A DNA stretch of 64,000 nucleotides from Telopea speciosissima. Lineage: Eukaryota > Streptophyta > Magnoliopsida > Proteales > Proteaceae. Position numbers and translations under genes: made by a program. Location of the stretch: the NCBI RefSeq assembly GCF_018873765.1, contig NC_057926.1, positions 51,751,878 through 51,815,877 on the forward strand, written 5' to 3'. How positions within the stretch are numbered: the stretch's first letter is position 1; every line of letters starts with the position of its first letter. The notes under the pieces were generated by a model, which did no database searches, had not been told where the DNA came from, and saw only the letters and a program-made list of their open reading frames with translations. Of this stretch, positions 53,298 through 64,000 are shown in pieces.

Positions 53298-53450
53298 GGC
53301 TACGTTTGAATGTCAAAAAAAAAAAAGATTCATTAAAATTTTGAATTTGAAGAAAAAGATAGACAGTAAATAATCATTCTATCATCAAGATTTTTATCCC
53401 ATTATATTTTTTGTTTTCTTTTGTTCCCTTTTCTTGGCATCCAACATACC
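53298..53450. mobile_element. Tourist-like MITE, 153 bp, TTAA flanks
   Basis: The ends GGCTACGTTTGAATGTC and GGCATCCAACATACC are inverted copies. TTAA is present on both sides (53294-53297 and 53451-53454), compatible with a 3-bp TTA/TAA or 4-bp target. Noncoding. Confidence 0.6.
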
Positions 53451-53454
53451 TTAA

Positions 53455-55423
53455 GGGTAAAACTATGTGATATAGCTGATAAGAATGGTTGGATTGGAGC
53501 CTTGATCCATTTAATGTTTCGTATAATTACTTAAATGGTTCAATTCTTTCTAAACTAAGAGGCTAGAGTGTTAATGCATTCCTCAAAAATTAGCTCGATT
53601 AGCGATAGTCAAAAGAAGAAATTGTCGGGAAGAGGAATTGTATGTAGATATTGTGATTGGATTTATGTTGGGGTTTCTATTGATTCCTCTGCTTTTGTTC
53701 TTTTAGCGCCAAAAGAAGAGTCATGGAGGACAAATGCAATGACTTCAATGAGACAAGGGGCTGAAGTAGTGATTCATTCTAGTGAGAAAAAGAGAGAATG
53801 GTAGCTTTTTGAAATCATGCAAATCGATTTGATTGTCGAATCCATTCTCCACTCTCTAAAACCATTGGTTCATAGCAGAGACAATTGGGTGAAACTTTGC
53901 TAACAGGAACAAGGCTGGTAGCAAAGGAAATGGGATTTTAAAGGGTATTTAAAAAAAATACTCAAACTTAATAAAGTATTTATGAACCCGAAGGGAAAGT
54001 GAATTATTCCATTTTCTTGGCTACTTGCTACAAGTGTAGCAATAAATTTTTTTCCGACAAGATCAATCTTGAACCTAACCAATTCTAAAAATTCAGGTTT
54101 GCTCTCGTGTTTTTGAATTTGGATCAGATCCCCACATAGGGATCATGGGACAAATCTGGACCTTCCATGGGTGTGTGACCCATATCTAATATATAAGACC
54201 CACACCCCATGGAGGATTTGGATTTGACCCTACACGTCTCATGTGTGGGACCTGATCCAAACTCTTTTTATTTTTCTTAGAATAGGTTTGCCCATTTTCC
54301 CGTGGTTGGATTCAACATAATAGATGGTGTGGATTGGCTATAATAACATGATTTGGTAGTGGGGCCATGCGTTTATGAGTTGTTTTGTTAGTAATAAAAT
54401 AGTCAATATTATGGTTGGCGGTTAGTTGGGAAATCTGAAGGATGTATGTGTGTCAACGAAATTGTTTGTTAGCTGTATCTCAGGTGGTGGGTCCCATTAA
54501 CTCCTAAAGCAACATAGGGGCGCCTCTATTTAATTTTCCTAATATACTCACATCTCTTACCTTAAAACTTTTTTTTTCTAATTTTCTAGAAAAAATTAAG
54601 TTTCAATTTTATTCTCTCATGATATTTCAAAGTCCTAAAATATCCCTCGCATCACCCTCTTCCATGCCCTTGCATCTTCTCCATTAAAAAATCACTCTAT
54701 AGAAAGGAGCCAAAAAAAAATACCTATAATCTGAGATATGGCAAATCTCTGTTCATTGCAGCTTAAGAAACTTGACACCCTCTTCAACTTCTTATGGGGA
54801 GAGAATGAAACTAAGAATCAAAATTTTCTCATTACAAAATAAAAGAAAAGATGCACATGTTACTAATCTATGCTAAGAAATTAAAAGACAGTATTTTAGG
54901 GTAATGACTATAACATTTTTGGGAAGTAGAATCACGTCCAATATGGGAAGTAGAACCGTGAGAGATCACGTCTAATATAAATCTTGTAGTCATTACCCTA
55001 AAATGCTGCTTTTTATTTTGGGAAGTAAAATCATATCCAATATGGGAGTAGTAGAACCATGAGAGATCACATCTAATAATTGAAGTTTCAATGGCTTCAG
55101 TTTGTCTTTTATTAAATTGGGTCTTTGACTCTTTGTTAGTATTTTGTAGTTCTAAAGAAAGTCTTGTTTGTCTCTCTCATTTCCTTTGGTGTTTTGGTTA
55201 ATTCAAAAAGTATTTTTTATTTTGTGTACAATGCTTAGAACAAAAACATCGTCAATAAAGAAGAAAAAGATGAAGAACAAAAAAAGTGTGGAGGATCTTT
55301 TGGTTTGTAAAATGAGGTATTCTTCCTTTCATGTGAATTAATACTATTGAAAAATTTATCATCCTAAATGTCTGAAGAAAAATGTTTCATTCTTATAGAG
55401 AGAGAGAGAGAGAGAGATACATG
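53455..55423. other. Intergenic DNA with one unassigned open frame
   Basis: Bases 53568-53804 hold a 78-aa frame with a CRYCDW motif and several charged residues. I do not recognise it, and it has no clear promoter or codon signature. Around 54900-55075 the segment gggaagtagaatcacgtcca recurs in diverged form three times. No supported gene. Confidence 0.35.
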
Positions 55424-56242
55424 TTAGGGATGTAAGTGGATGATTGAAAATCTATATTGAATTTGTATTCGTATCATTTTAAGGGAACCCGCATTTAAAA
55501 ATTAATTTTCGAAAACTATCAGAATTCATTCAAAAGTTTTTAGGTTTGGTCATCATAAAAAAAAATTATTCTCAGCGTGTGGAATTCTACCAATGGAGAC
55601 AATGAAAAGGATAAGTTTGGAAAACAGGGGAGTAAAGCGATGTGGAATTCTACCCCAAAAAAAAAAACAAAAGCGATGTGGAATTAAAAAAAAATAATAA
55701 TAATAAGAAAATATTGAGGAAAATAGAGAAAGAATAATTAAATCATTTTTCTGATTCCTTGGGTCCCACGTTTGTAAAAACGTAAAGTCTAAGGAATCCC
55801 ACTCTCACTTATCGTCGCCGTTAGGCTTGTTAACCGTCAAATCAGAGCTGTTAAGAATCGGGAACTCGGAGTGGGACCCACCCGCAGATGGGAAATTAAC
55901 TATTTGACGCCGCTTCTTTTTATGGAAAAGTTCGCTCTAATTAATTTTTTTTTAATTTGAAGGTTCAAAGTATGATTGTAAATGAAGAACCGAAATCTGT
56001 TTCTGTATCCATATATCTGTTTAGTATAATCTGAATCTGTTTGAAAATTAAATGGATACAGATATGAATAGATTATAGTTATCTGAAAAACTATATTTAT
56101 GTGTAAATGGATAAAATATTTATTTCGTATTCATATCTGTATTCGTTTAGCATTATTTGAATTTATCCGAAAACTAATCAGATGCAGATACAGATATAGC
56201 ATCGTCCGAACCAAATTCAATCCATGTATATTTCTAATTACT
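55424..56242. mobile_element. Possible hAT-like nonautonomous element
   Basis: The left end ttagggatgtaagtggatga and the right end tcaatccatgtatatttcta are imperfect inverted copies of the TAGGGATGTAAATGGAT type. Subterminal stretches rich in atctgtattcgt and gatacagatat are typical of such elements. No clear target duplication, and the middle (55790-55930) looks unrelated. Confidence 0.4.
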
Positions 56243-57599
56243 TAAAAAATAGCCCTAGTTACGACGGCACTGAGTCATTGACTCGTTTCCTCGAACATTG
56301 CAAAACTCGGGAACGGGCGGGAACACACGAAATATCGAATACCGTAAATATCCTTAAAAGTAAATGCAATGTAGGGGTAACAATGACATTTAATTCATAT
56401 GATTTTATTGTCTGTTTTTGAGTCCTCCGATGCTGGGGGTCTGGCACTCTGGCAATGTTTACTCCGCTTTACTTAGGACCCGAACCCGATATTCCGATGG
56501 GCGATGGCTGACTGCGGGCCCCACAGTTTGAGAAGCAATAATGGAAGAGAAGAACAAAAAAAGGCGCGCCAAGTTTTCTGTCTGTAGGTCCCACTGACCC
56601 ATTGTGGCATTGTGCTATAAAACACGTGTGATCTGTAAAAAAACACAGAGGAGGCTCGTCTTTTTTAAAATTTCTGATCAGGGGAAACCGGAAATGGGAC
56701 CTATTTGGAGATTCATTTTATCTTAACCATTCGATCTGCCACGTTCAGATATCGATTGATCTGAATTCAAGACAAAAAAAGGTCGAGAAAGGTACAGATG
56801 TATCACAACTTATAACATGGGGTAGGATATCGAAGCACTAGATATTCGCCACGTGTAATTTTGACGATTATCAACTTCCATATGTGTACAAAGTGATTTG
56901 TAGACCCCAGAAGGAGGGGGGGACCATCAATCATGAATCCTTCTTATAAAATAAGACCTATTTCGTCCAATAGCTACAATACACGTGGTGATCAGCCAAA
57001 AGGGAGCATTTTTTTTTTTTTTTTTTTTTTTGTTTTTGTTTTGGTAAACGCAAGGGAGACCCATTCGTGGATACATGTGAGGCACATTTAGGTTTTGATA
57101 ACCGAAAAATCTTGTTGAAATTTTTTTTTTTTTGGATGAAAGTTTAATCACACAAACCCCATCAATCCCGAACGGTTAATCAACTTTTAGGACCGTGGAA
57201 TGATAGATATACACAACACACATCCGATATTTTTTGCCGTTTTAATACATAATATTTGAGAAAGAGTTATATTCATGTGGCTACTACATGGTTCTGTGTC
57301 TATATGAAGTTGAAAATCACATCCAAACCAATGCCTTTGTGTGTATTTTCATTGGCTACCATGCTGGTGCAGGGGCTACATGATCGGTTAGCGTTCTCTT
57401 GCCTATAATATTTTTGGGTAAGAGATTGTTGGTAGGCTGTGTGGACTTGCATCAACGCAAGGCCAATGAGAGCACACATAGGGGCATCAATATGAATGAA
57501 TTTTTTTTTTCATTGGGACGCAATAATAATTATGTGTGCTCATGTGTCTGGACACAAGCTCCACTCAACTTGGCAAAGATTTTTTTCCCTAATATTATT
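56243..57599. other. Intergenic DNA with MITE debris
   Basis: T-runs at 57009-57031 and 57120-57133. At 57340-57500, ggtgcaggggctacatgatc and ggaggctgtgtggacttgc-like stretches resemble MITE ends seen elsewhere. No gene seen. Confidence 0.4.
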
Positions 57600-57709
57600 T
57601 TGGGAAAAAATTGGCACACTGCCCGCATATCGCAAGCTAGGGTCCACTGTATCTATCTCTCTCCCCCCTCGCTTTGAAATGAGCCCTGACCCACCTATAC
57701 GATGCACTC

Positions 57710-58487
57710 TGATACATCCAAGATTATACGAACCAATCAGAGGCTGCCACGTGTCCCGATCCACGAAGTAACCCATTCCAGAAGTAGGGGAGAACCAGCT
57801 TGGACGTAGGCCTCAAGGAAGATCACAAGTGTGGCCTCACCCGCCGCAGGTGCGGCCTCTCCCACTGGCGCGGCCTCACTCCTCGGACGCGGCCTCACTC
57901 CCCGGACGCGACCTCTCTCTCCGGGCGTGGCCTCCTCACCACTGGCGTGACCTCTCCACAGGTGCGGCCTTATAGGCGTGACCCCCAGACATGACCTACG
58001 CGAACGTTGAGACACCTAGCCTATGATCCAGTCATCACTATAGACATACGCCACCTCCAGGACTTTAGGCCACCGCCTAGAAATCACGTTGCCCAGACGG
58101 ACTTAAACACCAAAGGAGCTATCACCGTACATGCGGATATCTATCGATTAAGGATCCCAACACCACTGAGATACTCCCTCCCGCAAGGAGGCGACCAACC
58201 ATGGAAGAGCCCTGCTACCCAGGGTCTCTATCCACTCTACGGCTCACTCGCCATCAAACTAGGACTCTCCACATTGCCATACTCGACTATAAAAGGAAAG
58301 GTACTCAACCCCATCAAGGGACATCTTAACTCATCTTGAATACTACTATTCATCTGTTTGCTCAGAGAGATCTAACTTAGGCATCGGAGAATCCTACGCC
58401 GGAACTACACCGATTCTCCTTTGTCACCCAAGATCTTTTACAGGTTACGACACTCGAATGACCGCTGAGCGATTTCTTAATACAACA
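57710..58487 (+). mobile_element. Probable solo LTR of an LTR retrotransposon
   Basis: Starts TGATACATCC and ends TACAACA, with flanking pentamers cactc and caccc (4 of 5 matching). It contains a TATA box ctataaaagg (58287-58296) followed by a leader-like stretch (ctgtttgctcagagagatct) of the kind seen in plant LTR R/U5 regions. No internal retrotransposon domain or second LTR is present. It is GC-richer than its surroundings. Confidence 0.55.
57827..57985 (+). repeat. GC-rich minisatellite within the LTR
   Basis: Eight or so tandem variants of a 17-21 bp unit of the type gcggcctcactcccc.gac (for example gcgcggcctcactcctcgga, gtggcctcctcaccactggc). This is the most GC-rich stretch of the window and lies in the U3 part of the LTR. 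Confidence 0.75.
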
Positions 58488-58784
58488 CACCCAATGGTGC
58501 CACCCATGAGTGGAGTGTCCCGTCTCACACCTCCATTAGTCCCTCTCTTTTTTTTCTTCAATGAAGTAAATCTTGTCATTTCACATAAAAATTACATTAA
58601 ATATTGCATTAATGCAGGAAGGGCAGAATGGCTGCTCCGCCCCAGTGATATGAGAAATCTCACCCCCGTTAAAAACCCCCGCGCATAGAGGCATTGGTTT
58701 TTTATTTATTTTTATTTATTTTTTAAACCTTGCATTAAATAAATTAAAAGGTCACATAAGTTCTAAGTTGACCACTTTGGTGAC

Positions 58785-58862
58785 AATAAGTTGTTCACTG
58801 TAATCTTTACCAAAAAAAGTTGTTCACTGTAATCTTTACCAAAAAAAAGTTGTTCACAGTAA
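58785..58862. repeat. Tandem 32-bp repeat
   Basis: agttgttcactgtaatcttt followed by accaaaaaa occurs twice in full and once in part. Intergenic. Confidence 0.8.
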
Positions 58863-60355
58863 TAGTGAGTTCTGGCTCATTTTTTTAGGACCACTTGGAC
58901 CCACCACTTAAAAATATAGGGATTGCTCTACCGGATCTGATCCAAATCCATCCAAGTTAGAGTGTTAGACCGATCTAATCCAGATTGAAATCAACCGGGA
59001 TCGATCTTGATTCCAATTTCATGTTTTGAACCCCTGCTTGGACTTGGGATTGATTTCTAATATCTCCATATCTCATGTGTGGGACCTGCCCAAGGGACCA
59101 ATCTACGATTGAGATCATTCACTTTGATATGGGACCCATCAAAGGTCAGTGGTGGTCTAGTGGAGGGGTGTCTTTTGCTGTATAAGGGGTTAGGAAATGA
59201 CACTCTGTGAAAAGAATATTTGTTAGAACCACCACCTTTGGTGGAATGATGATTATTAGAAAGAGAAATTTACAAACAGAATATAGAAGATCTTTTAGAA
59301 CCTAATTGAATGAGTTTAGGTGAGAAGAAGAAGAAGAAGAAGTAGAGAAGGGATTTCTCATGAACCAATCAATGATTAAAGGTTAAGTAAATAATGGTAG
59401 AGGAAACAAACATTATCACTCAAACCAAAATGTAGTTAAGTAAATAATGGTAGAGCCAACCAGACAACCACCACCTATAGAAAAGGACCATACTATGTTT
59501 GGTTGGTTAGAACTTAGAAGGCCTACTTTGTCAAGAAACTTGGAACTTCTTACTCTTTGATAAGTTATACCAATTGACTAGACTCAAAAGTCAAAATCTT
59601 AGTTCCATACATTTGAAAATGTAATAGACACTATAATAAAATGAAAGAGAGGTTTGGTTTAGATCACCTACTCATACATGTATGAGATCTGTCTTAATAT
59701 GCATGGAAGAGCATCTATAAAAATAAAAAGGAAAAATGTCATCACCTAACCGTGCATTAGAGGTATTAATCGATTGGTTGGTTCGATCCGATTGCGATCA
59801 GATTGAACTGGTTTGGATTGGTAATAGACGAACCAAAACCAAACCTAAACAAAAAGTTGGTTTTGATTTCGATTCAATTTGGATTGATGTTTTATCAAGT
59901 TGACTGAATGGGTTATTATGGGGGCTGCTACCGGTTTGGTTTTGTTTTTTCATATATAGGATAAGGATATATTTATTTTCGGACTGAAAATTGACTTTCG
60001 CTATTGTATGTGAATTGTACACTTATGGATAGGTGGACGAAATCATAGTTAGAAAATCAGATTTTGACTTGATCGAGTGGCCGAAGTCGAATGAAAATTT
60101 TGGAAAACTTAGTCAAGAGTCATGTAGACTTGATCAGGGTAAAAAATAACAAGATTCGATTATGAATCGTCTAAGTCAAATAAGATAAGTCTTTTTACCC
60201 AAATCACTATAAACTCGGTGAGTCTAATCATTTAAAAAAAAAAAGGAACACTGATTCACTACTTTAGTAATTCACTCACATTATTGCCATGTTTGCAATG
60301 ATATAAACTCTAAATTCAATGATATGTGATTCCCCATTTTCTATTATCTCATATA
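58863..60355. other. Intergenic DNA with gattcga-type repeats
   Basis: Stretches at 58960-59040, 59760-59880 and 60040-60230 are rich in gatcgattc-like motifs, related to the 47958-48250 element. A (GAA)n run lies at 59325-59343. No gene. Confidence 0.4.
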
Positions 60356-60359
60356 TATA

Positions 60360-61010
60360 TGTTGGAATTTTTTCAATAATTGTGTGGACGGTTTTGGGTC
60401 ATTCTTTGATTCAATGTTGGTTTGATTTTTTGGCTAAGGGACATGTATCTTCAAAGAGACATATTTATTTGTATAGGTGCATTCATAATACTTGGATTGG
60501 AATCTTTTAATCTAATCCATTGAACCAAGAGACATACCTATACCATGGGGTATCTTCAAGAGACATTTACATATAAGTGCTTGGATTAGAATCTTTTAAT
60601 CCTATCCACTGATGTCAATGGACACACCCATTCCATGAGGTGTCTTAAAAGGATACATTCACCACTATAAATAGAGGTGAAATGGACAGTCCAAATCATT
60701 CAATTTTTGTGGTATGAATTCAGTCAATCAGGCATTAACAAATTCTCAATTCTCTGATAGTTTCAAGTGATTACCGTCTCTGCAAATCAGTAATCAGTCT
60801 AGCCTGTTTTATCTTGGGAGGCTGATTTGCTGCAACCCAGTGCAGTAGTAAGGGTGCAAATACTGTCTTAAGGACAGAGCATTCTTGTTCGACTGCCTGT
60901 TGTATCTTGCTTGGGAGGCAGATTTGCTGTAACCTAGTGTAGTAATAAGGGTGCAAATACTACCTTGATATTGATTCAAAAAGTAAATAACAATCACAAT
61001 CCCTATAGCA
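60360..61010 (+). mobile_element. LTR-like fragment with TATA box and internal duplication
   Basis: Starts TGTTGGAATTTTT, with a TATA-like ctataaatagag at 60664-60675 and a leader-like stretch after it. A block of about 63 bp (ttgggaggctgatttgctg ... gggtgcaaatac) is repeated at about 60810-60862 and 60910-60961. The right end and the target duplication were not found, so this is only a probable LTR relic. Confidence 0.4.
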
Positions 61011-61719
61011 ATCAATGTCTAGGGACATAGAAAACCTTGACATTGATTTGATAATACCTTTAAAACTAAGATTAATTTTTTGTGTTTCAATGTATTACAA
61101 ATTTGTGGAGGCCCGTTCATTTTTCTTCTTAGGAATTTTTTTCTTCTTTGAGAATGTCTTCTTTAGTGTACACCACAATTTTTAAAACCAAAGCGATCGA
61201 AGCAAACAAAGGTTTGGTTCTAATTGAATCTAGTTTTGATCAATAATACCATAGGTTAGATGGATTGAAAGCCCATGGATGGATAACCTTTGGAGGCCCC
61301 TACTAAAATGGCAAGAGTCAACAATGTTTGCTAAGTGGAAAAATAACTGTTACAGGCCACAAAGCTTAAAACTATAGAAAGTGGCAAATCAATGAATTTG
61401 AATCTAAAAATCCAATATGTGATTAAACAAGATAATTTCCTAAATATCCAATAGCTAAAATTGTGAGTTATCTTCCTTGTGGGAAAATAATTGCGGAGTT
61501 CAAAGATACCTCTCTAGAAAGAGTATACTAGAAACTTTTTGCCCAATGAATATCTTCCATTTTCTATTAATTCCGTTGTGAAGTTTTTAATTCTAACCTT
61601 TATTGTTTGTCACGAGCATAACGTAATTTTTGTTTTAATAAAATATGAATATTAATCAAACTTAAAACATTTAATTTTTTTATTCAACTCATTTTATTTT
61701 ATTTTTAGAAGAAAATTTT

Positions 61720-63215
61720 AATTCTACTTCACTTTACATCATGTCTAACCAAATAAAGCCTTGATGACATGACTTTTTTGGTTGAAGATCTAATCACACT
61801 TCTTGTGTTTTTTTAGGGTGCAAGAAGCCAAGAAGGTCTAGTTAATAGTTACCCCTTTAGACCCTTCTTCAAGTTATGTAACATACTAATATGAGCTATT
61901 GCCAAAAGAAAAAAACATACTACTATGAACATAATTTGAGAATAATAATTTGTCAGGTTGGTTTCAATTTCTTACATTATCTTATAACCCTTAAAACAAC
62001 ATTGTCCTTGAAATCAACTTTTAGAAATTAGTACAAGATGAAAATGCCTAAAAGTATCCATGGTCACACCTTTCATTTCCAATAATAATGTTTGGAACAT
62101 TAGAATCCACATTCACATGTAAGTGCTTTAGCAAGAGGGCACTAAACAAGTCACAAATGTCTTTTTCTGTCATTCTTGTACAATTGATGGCCTCAAAGTT
62201 GGTTAATGAAAAGATTGATGGGATTTGAAACACTAATAATGTAATAACCTTTGGTACCTTGTCAATTAGTTATTTATTCCTAAAATCTATTATGTCCTAT
62301 AGATGAACATGATTGGTTAAATCTCTAAAATTCTATATTTAGATCCATTGTTGTTTCTTCATTAGGATAGAAAACACCACAAATGGAAAATGTTATTTTT
62401 TTATTGATATATATTTTAAATAAAATTTAATCCTACTTGGCTTCACACCCTGTCTACTTAAATAAAGCCTTGATGACAATACTTCTTTGGTTGAAAGTCT
62501 AATCACACTTCTTGATTTTTTTAGGGTGCAAGAAGGTCTAGTTGGTAGTAAGTAATTACCCTTTAGATCTTCAAGTAGTTACCCTTTAGATCTTCAAGGA
62601 TTGATGGGATTTGAAACACTAATAATGTAATAATCTTTGGTACCTTGTCAATTAATGATTAAATCCTAAAATCTATTTTGTACCATAGGTGAACATGATT
62701 GGTTAAATCCCTCAAATTCTATATTTAGATCCATTGTTTTTTCTTCATTGGGATTGAAAACCTCACAAATGAAAATTGTTAATTTCTTTATGGGTTCATG
62801 TTCTCTGTGCCGCAGCACAAGCTGTGCCCATACACATGGACCTGCCACTCAGGGGCAGGGTGATCATTGTGCCCATCCCCATGTGTCTGGACGCAGCCTA
62901 CGCCCCCGACACATAGAATATTCTCCTTTTCTTTATATATAATTTTAGAATGAAATTTAATCCTACTTGGCTTCACACCCTGTCTAACCAAATAAAGCTT
63001 TGATGATATTATTTCTTTGGTTGAAGGTCTTATCACACTTCTTGTGCTTTTTAGGATGCAAGAAGCCAAGAAGGTCTAGTTAGAAGTTGGTAGTTACCCT
63101 TTAGACCTTCTAAGTAATGTAGTAAACTAGTATGAGCAGAATTTTGAGATTGTTTCAATATCTTACACTATCTTATAATCCTTAGAACAACATTGTCCTT
63201 GAAATCTTTTTTTTG
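61720..63215. repeat. Three direct copies of a noncoding repeat unit
   Basis: Copies start at about 61722, 62420 and 62945. Each runs from ttc(a)ctttacat/cttcacaccctg through aaataaagccttgatga, ttggttgaag.tctaatcaca and gcaagaagccaagaaggtct. The second copy lacks about 340 bp present in the first but keeps its far part (gattgatgggatttgaaaca). It is interrupted by the MITE at 62792-62927. Confidence 0.75.
62792..62927. mobile_element. Mutator-type foldback MITE, copy 2, with 9-bp target duplication
   Basis: Same family as 3757-3891: the arms ctctgtgccgcagcacaagc and gacgcagcctacgcccccga fold back, with a similar gggcagggtgatcattgtgc core. Perfect 9-bp direct repeats tttctttat flank it (62783-62791 and 62928-62936). 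Confidence 0.8.
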
Positions 63216-63315
63216 CTAAAAGGTTAGCAAGTATATTAAAATTGAAAAGGATGTACAAGATACATATCAAATGTTGAGAATTAAAAACTCAACCAGGAAC
63301 GTAAAATGCAATACA

Positions 63316-63850
63316 TTAGCAGAATCGATAGTATGGTCTGCTTGAAGTTTCCCTACTAACCGAGCGAGCAATGAAATTTGGCAATTCATCCCACTTCTCT
63401 GAGGTTTTAGTGGTGGTTACCCTTTTAGCTAGGGTGTCTGCTGATGCATTACCCTCTCTGTAGCAGTGGGTAAAATGCCACTGTATAGAGGAGATGTAAG
63501 ATTCAACACTCCACCACTGTTGAAGAAAATCCCAAGAGATGTTAGAGACTAGTATCCCATAGACCACTGAGGCTGAATCGCATTCCACCCACAGGCGTTC
63601 TACCTGCATATCTTTCGCCTCTTTTATGCCTAAAAAGAAAGCTGCCATTTTTGCATGGAAATTCGTTCCAATACCTTCAAAGCTGGAGAAGCATCGTCTG
63701 GATATTTCCAAATGATTCCTAAGAATCCCCCCAGCTTCAGAGTAATCGAGATTACCAATGGAGCAGCCATCAATGTTCAGTTTCCACCACCCCATCGGTG
63801 GAGGAGACCACTGAAAATATCCTCCTCGATTTTGGTACAGCAGTAGTCAC
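63316..63850 (-). pseudogene. LINE-type RNase H domain (RVT_3), retrotransposon remnant
   Basis: The frame ends at 63316-63318 and is open to about 63850. It reads WSPPPMGWWKLNIDGCSIGN, then AGGILRNH, TNFHAKMAAFFLGIKEA, LWVECDSASVV, and HCYREGNASADTLAKR. These are the landmarks of the plant RNase H fold found at the C-terminus of LINE polyproteins: the D of NIDG, a position usually Glu occupied here by K (HAKMAA), the D of CDS, and the D of SADTLA. With K at the second acidic position it is probably inactive. A TGA lies just upstream in frame, and the reverse transcriptase part is not visible before the window ends. Confidence 0.8.
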
Positions 63851-64000
63851 CTTAAAATACTTAGCAAGCATGAGTTACTGAACCGAATTAATTTTAACTC
63901 CTTTGATGAGAGAGTAGTCAGCAATCGCACTATGCACCTTTGCACAACTTGCCTTGAAAGGCTTCTCTGGTCCTTGAAATCACCTATTAAAAATGAGACA

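Larger units (their letters stand above)
57600..58560. mobile_element. MITE split by an LTR insertion
   Basis: The left part (catatcgcaagctagggtcc, tctctctcccccctcgcttt, ctatacgatgc) matches the MITE at 19555-19735. After the intervening LTR, caatggtgccaccc matches its right part (cattggtgccacctg). The shared order shows one MITE interrupted at about 57709. Confidence 0.5.

Noticed and set aside
53568..53804. Small gene with a CRYCDW motif
   Set aside because: 78 aa with no recognised family, no splice or promoter support; kept only as an unassigned open frame in the gap entry.
58007..58339. 110-aa plus-strand open frame
   Set aside because: It lies within the probable solo LTR and overlaps its TATA box, so it is not expected to be a gene.
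61720..63215. CRISPR-like or satellite array
   Set aside because: Only three diverged long copies with an internal deletion; no regular short repeat-spacer pattern, and the sequence is a plant nuclear genome.

Overview
This is a piece of a plant nuclear genome. The genes have many introns with GT-AG borders, and the families are plant-specific: CNL resistance proteins, an IRE-type AGC kinase and an LRR receptor-like kinase of the RLK902 group. The intergenic space is AT-rich and crowded with MITEs, plant SINEs (including Au-type), LTR and LINE remnants and poly-A/T tracts. It looks like a eudicot or related lineage with long introns; the species cannot be read from the sequence.

Layout. 1-950: 3' end of a CNL (NLR) gene with a one-base frameshift. 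950-8840: intergenic DNA with an Au SINE, a hAT element with an 8-bp target duplication, Mutator-type foldback MITEs and a tRNA-like sequence. 8848-11661: an intact single-exon CNL (NLR) gene. 11.7-17.3 kb: repeats, including a Tourist-like MITE with a duplicated end. 17.3-18.3 kb: a decayed PUB-domain (PUX2-like) pseudogene on the minus strand. 18.4-27.6 kb: gene-free, with a SINE, a hAT-like element, a 1.7-kb Mutator-like element with perfect 9-bp target duplications, and several MITEs. 27,840-44,000: a complete 17-exon IRE-family AGC kinase (about 1,308 aa). Its 7-kb first intron carries a foldback element, LTR and LINE fragments and a rearranged copia element. 44-49.6 kb: intergenic. 49,639-52,599: a complete two-exon LRR receptor-like (pseudo)kinase on the minus strand (645 aa). 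52.6-64 kb: gene-poor, with a probable solo LTR inserted in a MITE, a triplicated segment, and a LINE RNase H domain at the right edge.

How the genes relate. The two NLR genes are probable members of an immune-receptor cluster. The IRE-like kinase and the RLK902-like receptor lie tail to tail. As I recall, the same two families are adjacent in Arabidopsis (At3g17840/At3g17850 and At1g48480/At1g48490), so this looks like an ancient linked pair. Much of the rest of the window is transposon-derived. No wholly new gene system is evident. The most unusual items are the inverted-LTR copia derivative, two in-frame length changes in the NLR nucleotide-binding region, and an unexplained array of GAAYTTT motifs near 45.9 kb.
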